Of a DNA stretch of 64,000 nucleotides, positions 17,301 to 24,915 are shown piece after piece. The first letter of the stretch is position 1, and each line of letters starts with the position of its first letter. The position numbers and the translations under genes were made by a program. The stretch lies in the NCBI RefSeq assembly GCF_036421855.1, contig NZ_JAZGOK010000005.1; one strand, written 5' to 3'. A model generated the notes under the pieces. That model had not been told where the DNA came from. It did not search any database and saw only the letters and a program-made list of their open reading frames with translations. This stretch comes from Georgenia_B sunbinii (GTDB lineage Bacteria > Actinomycetota > Actinomycetes > Actinomycetales > Actinomycetaceae).

Positions 17301-20300
17301 CGACGTCGACGACCCACAGCTCGGCCGACTCGCCGCCGGCCTCGACGACGAGGTAGTTCCCGTCCGGCGACCACGCCGGGTTCCGCGGCGCGAAGATGCT
17401 GACGTCGTTGGCGAAGTCCTCGTGGAAGATGACGGCGCCGGACGCCGGGTCGACGAGCCCGAGCCGCGATCCTTCGCCCTCGTGGCGGACGAAGGCGATG
17501 CTTCGCCCGTCCGGCGACCACGCCGGCTCGACGTCGCGCACCCCCTCGGGGCGGTCGTAGACGAGCGGCGCGACGTCCACCAGGCCGGTGGGCCCGGGCC
17601 GTGTCTGGCCGACCATGAGGACCGCCTGCCCGTCGAGCTCGTAGACCGGTGCACCTGACTCGTCCTCGAGCTCGACAAGCTGCCGCTCGGCGCTGAACAC
17701 CAGCTGCCGGCCGTCCGGCGAGTAGGACGGGTCCTCCTCCCACGCCCGGTGCAGCTGCCCGTTGGGGTCGGTGATCCGCTCGTCGGCGATGACCCGGAAG
17801 TCCTCGCCGTCGGCCCAGAACACGTCGGCGACGTCGGAGGGCAGCTCTTGGCGGTTGTCGACGACGTAGCTGAAGGCGAGCCTCGGCTCGATCCCGGTCG
17901 CCGGCGCGACGGGCTGGACGTCGACCGTCACGGCGTCGGAGTTGTCGCCGGGGTCCGGGTCGAAGGTCGTCGTCGTGACGACACCGGTGACCAGCTGGGG
18001 GCCGGGCCGTGCGAAGGCGACGGTCGCCGTGACGTCGACCTCGCCGCCCGGGGGCACGGCGTCGGGCAGGACGCACGTGACGACGTCGTCGTCGTCGGTG
18101 CAGCCGGGCGGCAGGTCGATGACGGTATGCCCCGGCGGCAGCTCGAAGGTCACCGTCACGCCCCACGCCGGCCCCGGGCCGGAGTTGGCGACGGTGGCCG
18201 TGAGATCGGTCGGGGTGTCGGTGACGACCGCGCCGGGATCCTCGACCGTGATCGCGACGTCGCCGGCCGCGGGCTGGTAGGCGGGATCGGCGTAGCGCCC
18301 CGGCTGCAGCTCGTTCCATTCCGCGACCCGAACCTCGGCGGCGCCGCCGACTGCCGGGATGACGGAGATAGCGTCGTAGGACGCGCCGGTGGCTCGGCCG
18401 ACGAAGGAGATCTCCGTGCCGTCCGGCGACCACGCCGGATGCCAGGCGGCGTAGAGCTGGCCGGGCGGGAGGTCGCCGTCCCAGGAGGTCGGGGTGCCCA
18501 CGAGAATCTCCGAGTCGCCGACCTCGTAGAACCCGTCCGCCGGCGCAGCCGGGATGTCGAGGACCTCGATCGCGGAGTGGTCGTTCGGGCCGTCGTCGTC
18601 CACCCGGGCGTCACCGGCGGCGAGCCGTCCGCCGTCGGGCGACCACGCCGGCGCGAAGCCCTGCCACGGCGAGAGGCAGTCGAGCGGGCTGCCGGTACAG
18701 CTCGGGGCCACGGTCCCGACCGGGTACCAGGTATCCCCCGCCGGGTCGAGGTGGACGATCCAGAGCTCGGTCGACTCGCCGAAGAACCGCATCTCGACGA
18801 CCAGCCGGTCCCCCTCGGGCGACCAGCTCGGGGCGATCGTCTCCACGCCCTCCATGTCGGGCGGGGTGACCTCGCGGACATCGCCGGACTCGACGTCGAG
18901 GACGTGGACGGACTGCCCGTAGTCGAAGCCCGTCACGCGGGTGAACGCGATCCGGCTGCCGTCCGGTGACCAGACGGGCTCCTCGTCGGCCGTGAACTCC
19001 TCGACGTCGTAGACGAGGGGGCGGATGTTCGTCAGCGCAGGGTCGGCCCCGGAGACCGGGTCGGGCACGAGGTCGCCGAGGGTGAGTCGCGTGTCCGACG
19101 ACAGAAACTGGCCGTCGGAGTTGGTCACGAGCGGGGAAGCGCTGAAGACCAGCGACCTGCCGTCCGGCGAGTAGCTGGGGTGACTCTCGTCGGGATAGAG
19201 GACCTCGCCGTCGACCGTCGTCACTGCCTCGTGCGCGAGCAGGCGCGCGATGTCGACCGGGCCGCCCAGCGCGGGGACGTCGGCGATGTCCGCGCTGGTG
19301 TCTACCGCGTCCCCGGTCGCCTGCCGGGTGAAGGCGAGGTGCGGCTCCGCCACCGAGTCCGGCAGCGCCGCGACGCCGATGCTCAGCACGTCGGCGTTGT
19401 CGGTCTGTGCCGGGTCGATCGACCGCGTGGTCACGCCGGACTCGACCGCGTAGGTGCCCGGCTCGGTCACCCGCAGCACGACGTCGAGCGTTACCGGCTC
19501 GCCCACCGGCAGCGCCTCCTGGTCAAGCGCGCACGTGAGGGTGGCGCCGGCTCGCTCGCAGCCCTCGGGCAATGCCTCGAAGGTGACGTCCTCCGCGGCC
19601 ACGGCGGGCACCTCGATACTGACGACGCTGCCCCACGCGGGCGACGGGCCCTCGTTCGTCACCGTGGCGTGCACGACGAAGGGCCGGTCGACGAGCCCCG
19701 GTTCCCCGGACAGCTCGACCCCGACGTCGGCCCACGGCTGGTAGACGGGGTCGTTGACGTCGGCCATCGCGCCCGGGAAGGTGTCGCGGAGCACCGTCGG
19801 GGTGCCGCCGGTGGCGGGCACGGTGAGCAGCGTGCCGGGCGCCTGCGCGTTCGGGCGCCCGACGAAGGTGAGGGCGCCGGAGTCCAGCGACCATGTGGGG
19901 TCCTCGAGCTCGACCAGGTCCAGCCCGTCCAGCGCGGTGACGAGCTGCGGCTCCGGGACGACGTACTCGTCCGCCTGGGCGCCGATCTCCACCGCGTGCA
20001 GCTCCCAGCCGCCCTCGGACACCGGCACGGCGTAGGCGATCTGCGTGCCGTCGGGCGACCACGCCGGGTCCCCGCCGCTCACCTGCTGGAGGCACCCTTC
20101 GGGCACCGTCGCGCAGCCCGGCACGTCGACGAGGACGGGGTGGGCGACGGCGTCGTCGACGTGCACCACCCAGAGGCCGGGACCGGCGTCGACGACGAGC
20201 CGTTCGCCGTCGGGCGACCACGACATCGTGCGGACGACCATGTCCCCGTCCCACCCGTCGGGCTCGATCAGCTCGACGGCGGCGTCCGGCACGCCGGCGT

Positions 20301-22239
20301 CGACGACGGCGAGCGTCACCGGACCGTCACCGATGATCCGCCGGAAGGCGATCCGGGTGCCGTCGGGCGACCACACCGGGTCGGCGTCGTCGCCGCCCGC
20401 GTAGCCGTAGTCGAGCACCCGCACGTCCGTCACGCCCACGCTCCCCGGCCGTACGTTCCCCACGACGAGCCCGGAGCCGCCGCCCGGCCCCACCGGCCCC
20501 ACGACGACCGGGTCACCCAACGGGAACACGACCTGACGACCGTCGGGCGAGTAGGACGGGTGAAATTCCGCCTGAATGTGCGTGCCGCCGACGGGGTCCG
20601 TGAGTGTCTCGTCGACGAGGACGCGAAAATCGGTGGCATCGGCGGCAAGGACGTCGGCCAGGGCCAAGCGCCGGTCCGACCAGCTGCCGTGGGCGTAACC
20701 GAAGGCAAGCCGCGGTTCGATCCCCACGGCCGGTGGGAAGTCCACCTCGAAGGGCACAGAGGCGACGTTGTCTGCGGTGGCCGGGTCGACCGTGTCCGCG
20801 GTGGCGCGGGCGTCGGCGGAGAACCCGCCAGGCTCGGTGAACACCACCGAGATCGTGAGCTCCGCGGACTCCCCCGGGGCAAGCGGATCCGTGAGCTCGC
20901 AGGTGCGGTAGCCGCCGTCGCCGCTGCACTCCGCGGGCCAGGCGACCGCGAGCTCGAGCCCCTCCTGCGCACCGGGCAGCTCGATCTCGATGCTCGCTCC
21001 CCAGGCGGGCGACGGCCCGTTGTTCGTCACGGTCGCGGTGAGGTCGACGAGGTCGCCGACCTTGATCCCGTCGGACGCCGTCGCCGTCAGGCCCGCCTCG
21101 AGGTCGCTCCACGGCTGGTAGTCCGGGCCGCCGAGGTCGAAGGACCACGGCTGCCCACCGGGCTGGTACGCCGCGTCGGTGATCGTGCGGTAGGTGCCGT
21201 CCGCGACGTCGACGGCGTGGATGCCGTCGCGGGGCTCGTCATCGGCGAAGTACTCCTCGGCCACCACCGTGATCTCGGTGCCGTCAGGTGACCAGGCTGG
21301 GTGGCGGATGCTGCCGAGCCCGGCCACCGGTTGCGCGGCCGGGTTGTCGTACCGCACCGTCTCCTGGACGACGATCCGGTTCTCGGCGTCGGGTTCGCTC
21401 AACGGCCCGGTCAGCAGCGCGCCCGCGCGGGCGTAGGCGATCTCGGTGCCGTCCGGAGACCATGTCGGCCCCTGCCCGACGAGGGGCTCGGTGTTCGAGG
21501 CGACGAGCGGGTAGAGCTCACCGTCCTCGACGTCGAGGACCCATAGGTCGCCAGTGTCACCCTCCGACACCGCCGTGAAGAGGATCTGCTCGCCGTCCGG
21601 CGACCACGCCGGGTCGGTGCTCGACTGGGACCCGACGGCGTCGTCGAAGTCGATACCGGCCACCGCGAACGGGTCGGTGACCTCGCCGGTCGCGACGTCG
21701 AGGACCCGGAGCCGGTTTCCCACCGCTTCGGTGTCCTCGTCGACGACCTCCCGGACGAACACGACCCGGGTGCCGTCGGTGGACCAGTCGGGTGTGCTGT
21801 CGACGCCTCCGGTGGTCCATGCCGCGTCGAGCGGCTCCGGCGTCGCCGCAGGATCGCTGAGGTCGACCGTCATGAGCCGCTGCCCGTCGCCGAGCTCGTC
21901 GGAGTCGACGACGGTGGCGAACACCGCCCGGGTCCCGTCCGGTGAGTACGAGGGGTCCGTGAAGCCGAACATGCCATCGATAGCGGGGTCCTGGGTATCG
22001 ACCCGCTTGCGGCTCTCGCCCGACCCGTCCGGCACGGCGTCCCAGATGTCGTCGAGGACGTCCTCGGGCGAGGCGGCCGCCGGAGCGCCGGAGAAGATGA
22101 CGCGGGGCTCGACCGCGGTCGGTGGCGGCAGCACGGTCGCCACCGTCGGCAGCGGCGCGGCGGCGGGCCCCATCGTGGGCACGGCGAGGCTGCCCACCAC
22201 CCCCAGCCCAGCGACCGAGGCCACCCATGCTCTTCTCAC
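14371..22239 (-). CDS. secreted giant PD40 beta-propeller / DUF11-like repeat protein in CIS operon
   Basis: A 2622-residue protein with a Sec-type signal peptide (about residues 1-28, MRRAWVASVAGLGVVGSL). It has five near-identical units of about 470 residues. Each unit has a TolB-type PD40 propeller made of WSPDG and YSPDG blade motifs, opening with PRLAF, ADV and PSYSPDG, followed by an Ig-like DUF11/CARDB domain containing TNxGPSPAWG. The Ig-like domains sit at about residues 385-500, 840-955, 1330-1445, 1810-1925 and 2280-2395; a sixth lies near 2400-2500, and a unique C-terminus ends PPNFLTRG. No LPXTG, transmembrane or catalytic motif is visible. The GTG start at 22237-22239 has GGAGGGT 6 nt upstream. 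It lies 7 nt before the DUF4255 gene, so it is probably an operon member. A surface-binding or scaffold role is inference. Confidence 0.88.
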   Translation of the reverse strand: MRRAWVASVAGLGVVGSLAVPTMGPAAAPLPTVATVLPPPTAVEPRVIFSGAPAAASPEDVLDDIWDAVPDGSGESRKRVDTQDPAIDGMFGFTDPSYSPDGTRAVFATVVDSDELGDGQRLMTVDLSDPAATPEPLDAAWTTGGVDSTPDWSTDGTRVVFVREVVDEDTEAVGNRLRVLDVATGEVTDPFAVAGIDFDDAVGSQSSTDPAWSPDGEQILFTAVSEGDTGDLWVLDVEDGELYPLVASNTEPLVGQGPTWSPDGTEIAYARAGALLTGPLSEPDAENRIVVQETVRYDNPAAQPVAGLGSIRHPAWSPDGTEITVVAEEYFADDEPRDGIHAVDVADGTYRTITDAAYQPGGQPWSFDLGGPDYQPWSDLEAGLTATASDGIKVGDLVDLTATVTNNGPSPAWGASIEIELPGAQEGLELAVAWPAECSGDGGYRTCELTDPLAPGESAELTISVVFTEPGGFSADARATADTVDPATADNVASVPFEVDFPPAVGIEPRLAFGYAHGSWSDRRLALADVLAADATDFRVLVDETLTDPVGGTHIQAEFHPSYSPDGRQVVFPLGDPVVVGPVGPGGGSGLVVGNVRPGSVGVTDVRVLDYGYAGGDDADPVWSPDGTRIAFRRIIGDGPVTLAVVDAGVPDAAVELIEPDGWDGDMVVRTMSWSPDGERLVVDAGPGLWVVHVDDAVAHPVLVDVPGCATVPEGCLQQVSGGDPAWSPDGTQIAYAVPVSEGGWELHAVEIGAQADEYVVPEPQLVTALDGLDLVELEDPTWSLDSGALTFVGRPNAQAPGTLLTVPATGGTPTVLRDTFPGAMADVNDPVYQPWADVGVELSGEPGLVDRPFVVHATVTNEGPSPAWGSVVSIEVPAVAAEDVTFEALPEGCERAGATLTCALDQEALPVGEPVTLDVVLRVTEPGTYAVESGVTTRSIDPAQTDNADVLSIGVAALPDSVAEPHLAFTRQATGDAVDTSADIADVPALGGPVDIARLLAHEAVTTVDGEVLYPDESHPSYSPDGRSLVFSASPLVTNSDGQFLSSDTRLTLGDLVPDPVSGADPALTNIRPLVYDVEEFTADEEPVWSPDGSRIAFTRVTGFDYGQSVHVLDVESGDVREVTPPDMEGVETIAPSWSPEGDRLVVEMRFFGESTELWIVHLDPAGDTWYPVGTVAPSCTGSPLDCLSPWQGFAPAWSPDGGRLAAGDARVDDDGPNDHSAIEVLDIPAAPADGFYEVGDSEILVGTPTSWDGDLPPGQLYAAWHPAWSPDGTEISFVGRATGASYDAISVIPAVGGAAEVRVAEWNELQPGRYADPAYQPAAGDVAITVEDPGAVVTDTPTDLTATVANSGPGPAWGVTVTFELPPGHTVIDLPPGCTDDDDVVTCVLPDAVPPGGEVDVTATVAFARPGPQLVTGVVTTTTFDPDPGDNSDAVTVDVQPVAPATGIEPRLAFSYVVDNRQELPSDVADVFWADGEDFRVIADERITDPNGQLHRAWEEDPSYSPDGRQLVFSAERQLVELEDESGAPVYELDGQAVLMVGQTRPGPTGLVDVAPLVYDRPEGVRDVEPAWSPDGRSIAFVRHEGEGSRLGLVDPASGAVIFHEDFANDVSIFAPRNPAWSPDGNYLVVEAGGESAELWVVDVGGPELLAYPLTARPVGCGDSECELRLDGAMPAWSPDGNSIAFVSSYLNAADEFVDGLFTADVVDLVGTAAPPELIAGLPEDHAEPAGDGDITDINDPAWSLDSTSVAFVGNSGPNSFDDVIYTVPRTGGTPAVLRDTVRPGLDHRFADLAYQPWADLGVTVSVPPAPVVVGAPARVAATVTNHGPSPAWGVLVDIDLPPGAGLAGPVPVGCERSGTQLTCTVAGALAAGAAETFTVDVVVDVAGSHPTAAGVTSSMIDPAPGNDSDTGAFTAVAPVPAPGVEPRLAFSYGPDVAGEVPTDIADVFWADGEQFRVIADERVVDPTGRTRWVTETDPSYSPDGRQMVFSAARTVVEDGGSGGTASGLGEATLMVGDTRPGLTGLVNVEPLDYQRLEGADDVDPVWSPDGSQIAFVRRAGEDIWLAVADVAGGEVRYVEGLPYWIDNPSWSPDGERLVVDATDGQGSMWVVHVDPDGDEVFPVVVDRPACEVSDCPSLPHEPSWSPDGARVAFLDRYPTAGGEWVDGLFTVALPAAPEAGAYQAGTVELVVGPDPATTEPLDELRALRSPAWSLDGTSLAFVGQGGGEADASVISTVPAGGGSPEVLRDEVRPGVRHEFADLVYQPWADVGVTVTTSAPTAEVGEPVDVTVTVTNHGPSPAWGVAVDVVLPGGVERVGPLPAGCAVAAGALTCRGPEAMPVDATQTFSFTVEAGAAGSHQTVAEVTSRMIDPVPGNDVATAAFVADAPEPTEPLEQPTPLLTDVVVSLSLDRPTGWVGGDPVTATIVVTAEGPAGAADVNVTLSHPAAVDASGADACGEAAPCSLGTVAAGASRTVTVDLLPLEAGDGPVTVAATTATRDVDPRNNTATADLEVRQPTLRLLPSVATPGEAVLAYGVDFPPGAELTLEWSRGITPWVRPVTVREDGTVRSPLLILRDDELGERLATAIAAGGPGFGDVEAPPMLVVPRTYSPPNFLTRG
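14980..22110 (-). repeat. five tandem ~1.4-kb internal repeats (propeller + Ig-like unit)
   Basis: Within the 2622-residue gene, units of roughly 1.37-1.47 kb recur. The conserved CCCCAnGCGGGCGA-type sequence that encodes SPAWG is found near 21000, 19632, 18165, 16735 and 15325 on the plus strand. The PSYSPDG-coding block recurs near 21945, 20545, 19165, 17725 and 16290. The DNA of the units has diverged while the protein pattern is kept, so the duplication is old. Confidence 0.85.
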
Positions 22240-22343
22240 GTGTCACCCTCCAGCGCGGAGCGCGGAGCACTCGCGTCACGGTGCCTACGGTGGCAACCGA
22301 TCGGTGCCGCGTCAGCCGACGCAGGTCAGCAGTTCGGGCAGCC

Positions 22344-22362
22344 GGTGCCGCACGAACGGGCA
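22344..22362 (-). promoter_or_regulatory. putative CIS regulatory element, copy B (upstream of 2622-aa gene)
   Basis: The plus-strand sequence GGTGCCGCACGAACGGGCA differs from copy A by one base. It lies in the 162-bp gap between the LuxR gene stop and the GTG start at 22239, and ends 105 bp upstream of that start. A function in activating the terminator/ATPase operon is inference. Confidence 0.5.
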
Positions 22363-22401
22363 AGGCCGGCGCGGGCCGCCCGTGCCCCGCGCCGGCCCCT
22401 C

Positions 22402-23025
22402 CTAGATCAGCCCTTCGCGCAGCGCGTAGGCGACGGCGTGGGAGCGGTTGCGCAGGTGCAGCCGGCTCGTGACGTCGTGGAGCACGTTCTTCACGGTGCG
22501 CTCGGAGTAGGCGAGCTGCCGGGCGACCTCGCCGGTGTCGTAGCCGTCGGCGATGAGGCGCAGCACCTCGATCTCCCGGGTCGCCAGGCCGGTGAACGTC
22601 AGCCCGCGCGGGCCGAGCACCTGCCGCTGCAGCTTGCCGACCTGGTCGAGCAGCTTGCCGAGGAGGTCGGGCGGCACCGTGCCCTCGCCGGCCGCGGCGG
22701 CCTGGATGACCGTGATCAGCCGGTCGGGCGTGGCCTCGCCGCGGCGCACCACCCCGACGACGCCCGCCTCGATCGCGGTCACCAGGTCGGCGTCGTCGAG
22801 AGCGCCGACGACGAGCACCGTGCGGGTGAAGCCCTTGCGCTGGACCACCCGCAGCATCCGCAGCGTGTCCTCGTCGACGGCGTCGGCGATCACCACCGCC
22901 ACGAGTGCGGAGTCGTGGTCGCTGGGGTCGACGATACTGATCTCCGGGCGGGGCCGTAGCTGGCTCACCACTCCCGCCTCCGATATCGGGTCCCTCGCAT
23001 TGACCCATACCGACACTCGTTCCAT
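22402..23025 (-). CDS. LuxR/NarL-type regulator with atypical receiver domain, CIS-linked
   Basis: A 207-residue regulator. The C-terminal LuxR helix-turn-helix is at about 145-205 (LATREIEVLRLIADGYDTGE, SERTVKNVLHDVTSRLHLRN). The N-terminal 120 residues have the length and pattern of a response-regulator receiver (SVWVNARDPISEAGVVSQL; EAGVVGVVRRG), but the usual acidic pocket and the KP-type lysine are not clear, so it may not be phosphorylated. The start is the ATG at 23023-23025, preceded by GGAGGAGGGG; an upstream in-frame start at 23109 lacks such a site. It is encoded between the two arms of the CIS cluster, on the structural-gene strand, and is the likely cluster regulator. Confidence 0.85.
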   Translation of the reverse strand: MERVSVWVNARDPISEAGVVSQLRPRPEISIVDPSDHDSALVAVVIADAVDEDTLRMLRVVQRKGFTRTVLVVGALDDADLVTAIEAGVVGVVRRGEATPDRLITVIQAAAAGEGTVPPDLLGKLLDQVGKLQRQVLGPRGLTFTGLATREIEVLRLIADGYDTGEVARQLAYSERTVKNVLHDVTSRLHLRNRSHAVAYALREGLI

Positions 23026-23179
23026 GGCCCCTCCTCCGTCACCGCTGACGGACCGCCCGGTCCGCATGAGGCGGACTCTGGCACGGGGCACTATTCGTGC
23101 ACTCAACAAGGACTCAACGGGCAGGTCCGCTGCCCCGGAGGACGCCGTTTCGATCGGTCCCCCGGTCGGCGGGCGGCCC

Positions 23180-23185
23180 TAGCGT
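23180..23185 (+). promoter_or_regulatory. candidate -10 of leaderless promoter (membrane CIS gene)
   Basis: TAGCGT lies 7 nt upstream of the ATG at 23193 and there is no convincing Shine-Dalgarno sequence. This is the spacing expected when the transcript begins at the start codon. The same arrangement recurs at several other genes in the window. Confidence 0.45.
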
Positions 23186-23192
23186 CAGGGCC

Positions 23193-24515
23193 ATGAGTAC
23201 GACTGCCAAGCTCGAGAAGTCCTCTGTCCAGCTCGCTGCGGGCGGCATCGAGACGATCCCGCTGCAGATCCGCAACAACAGCGAGATCGTCGAGGGGTAC
23301 CGGTTCGAGGTGCTCGGGGTGCCCGGCGCCTGGGCGACCGTCGAGCCGGCGGAGATCACCGGCCTGTTCCCGGGCGCGGAGACCACCGCGACGGTCTCGT
23401 TCAACCCGCCGCGGTCGGCGTCGGTGCCGGCCGGGCAGCTGAGCTTCGGCATCCGTGTCATCCCGACCCAGCACCCCGAGCAGGCGGTGGTGCCCGAGGG
23501 GATGGTGGAGGTGCTGCCGTTCCTGGAGACCACCGCCGAGCTGGTGCCGCGCACCTCCCGCGGCCGGGGCGGCGCGGTCCACCACGTCGCCGTGGACAAC
23601 CGGGGCAACGCGCCGATCACGGTCTCCCTCGAGGCCGTCGACGCCGGGGAGCTGCTCGAGCTCACCGCCCGGCCCGCGACGCTCACCGTCGAGCCCGGGC
23701 ACGCCGCGTTCGCCGACCTCAAGGTCAAGCCCCGCAAGCGCATCTGGCGCGGCGAGCCGGTCACCCACCAGTTCACGGTGTCGGTGCTGACCGACCTGAC
23801 GAGCACCGTCACCCTCGACGGCACGCACCTTCAGGAACGAACGCTGCCCCGATGGCTGCCCAAGGCGCTCCTCGCGCTGCTCGGCCTGCTCGTCCTGCTG
23901 GCGCTGGCCTGGTTCCTGCTGTTCAAGCCGACGATCGAGTCCGCGGCCAGGGCCGCGGTCGAGGAACCGGTGGCCGAGGCCGCCCAGCAGGCCGAGGAGG
24001 CCGCCGCCCAGGCGCAGCAGGCCGGCGAGCAGGCCGGCCAGGCGTCCAACGCCGCCCAGGCCGCGCAGGGCTCGGCCGCCGCGGCCGGCGACGCCGCCAC
24101 CCAGGCCACCGACCTCGTCGGCGACCCGTCGCTGACCAACCTCGTGGTGCCGGTGGCGGACCGGCTGGCGGCGACGACGCCGGCCGGCGGGCAGTCCTCC
24201 CGGACCTTCATCGTGCCCACCGACGCCACCCTGCGCCTCACCGACTTCGTCATGAGCAACCCGCAGGGCGACTTCGGCCGGGTGGAGGTGACCTTCGGCG
24301 ACCGCACGCTGTTCGACCTCGCGCTGGAGAACTTCCGCTCGGTCGACTTCCACTTCCAGGAGCCGATCGTCGGCGGTGAGGGGGCCGAGCTGGAGATGAC
24401 GGTGCGCTGCGACGAGGTCGGCGTCCCGCCGGCGCAGAACCCGGCACCGACCACCTGCGACACCGCGGTCTTCTACGGCGGCACGCTGCTGCAGCCGCGC
24501 GAGGAGTCGGAGTGA
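23193..24515 (+). CDS. single-pass membrane protein of CIS cluster (CisA-like)
   Basis: A 440-residue bitopic protein. Residues 1-215 contain two Ig/beta-sandwich-like domains (VQLAAGGIETIPLQIRNNSE; HHVAVDNRGNAPITVSLEAV). A transmembrane helix is at about 225-244 (LLALLGLLVLLALAWFLLF), preceded by KRxWRGE and PRWLPK basic residues. An Ala/Gln/Glu-rich helical stretch follows at 250-310, and then a C-terminal beta domain (about 330-440). No signal peptide precedes the first domains, so the N-terminus should be cytoplasmic. This layout and its place next to PAAR and LuxR genes resemble CisA, the Streptomyces membrane factor needed for CIS contraction; that equivalence is inference. It starts a two-gene unit with PAAR (1 nt gap). 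Confidence 0.75.
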   Translation: MSTTAKLEKSSVQLAAGGIETIPLQIRNNSEIVEGYRFEVLGVPGAWATVEPAEITGLFPGAETTATVSFNPPRSASVPAGQLSFGIRVIPTQHPEQAVVPEGMVEVLPFLETTAELVPRTSRGRGGAVHHVAVDNRGNAPITVSLEAVDAGELLELTARPATLTVEPGHAAFADLKVKPRKRIWRGEPVTHQFTVSVLTDLTSTVTLDGTHLQERTLPRWLPKALLALLGLLVLLALAWFLLFKPTIESAARAAVEEPVAEAAQQAEEAAAQAQQAGEQAGQASNAAQAAQGSAAAAGDAATQATDLVGDPSLTNLVVPVADRLAATTPAGGQSSRTFIVPTDATLRLTDFVMSNPQGDFGRVEVTFGDRTLFDLALENFRSVDFHFQEPIVGGEGAELEMTVRCDEVGVPPAQNPAPTTCDTAVFYGGTLLQPREESE

Positions 24516-24516
24516 C

Positions 24517-24834
24517 GTGCCGCTCGGACCAGCACTGCGCGCCAGTGACATGGCGCTGTGCCCGCTGTTCGACGGGCCGAAGCCGCACGTGGGTGGCGCC
24601 ATCACCCCGGCGGCGACGGTACCGACCGTACTCATCGGCAACATGCCGGCTGCCGTGGCCAACGCCATCCCGGGCGGCATCGCGTGCGTCTCGCCGGCGC
24701 CCAACGGCATCGCCATGGGAAGCATGACGGTGCTCATCGGCAACTTCCCGGCGGCACGGCTGGGCGACCTGTCGATGCACGGCACACCGATCGCGCCGGG
24801 CCCCGGCTGTCCTACCGTGATCATCGGGGGCTGA
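24517..24834 (+). CDS. PAAR-domain spike-tip protein
   Basis: A 105-residue PAAR protein that caps the VgrG spike. The sequence has the glycine/proline-rich beta-hairpin pattern with HVGGAITPAATVPTVLIGNM and a second copy TVLIGNFPAARLGD, ending CPTVIIGG. Probable metal ligands include the His in KPHVGG and in SMHGTP, and the cysteines in ALCPLF and GPGCPT. The GTG at 24517-24519 begins 1 nt after the upstream stop, so the pair is translationally coupled. There is no fused effector domain. Its separation from the spike gene by 22 kb and on the opposite strand is unusual compared with Afp-type loci. Confidence 0.9.
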   Translation: MPLGPALRASDMALCPLFDGPKPHVGGAITPAATVPTVLIGNMPAAVANAIPGGIACVSPAPNGIAMGSMTVLIGNFPAARLGDLSMHGTPIAPGPGCPTVIIGG

Positions 24835-24915
24835 ACCGGCTGCAGTCGTCCGATCTGCGGGGCCGCCCACCCTGGGAGAGGATCGAGGCAGACCGCACCG
24901 ATCGAAGGAGCAGCC

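Noticed and set aside
14230..21291. Very long plus-strand frames (1142 and 703 codons) across the propeller gene
   Set aside because: They are antisense shadows of the repeated gene. Their sequence is only a composition-biased Arg/Val/Asp/Gly mixture and has no domain pattern, while the minus strand has signal peptide, PD40 and Ig-like repeats.
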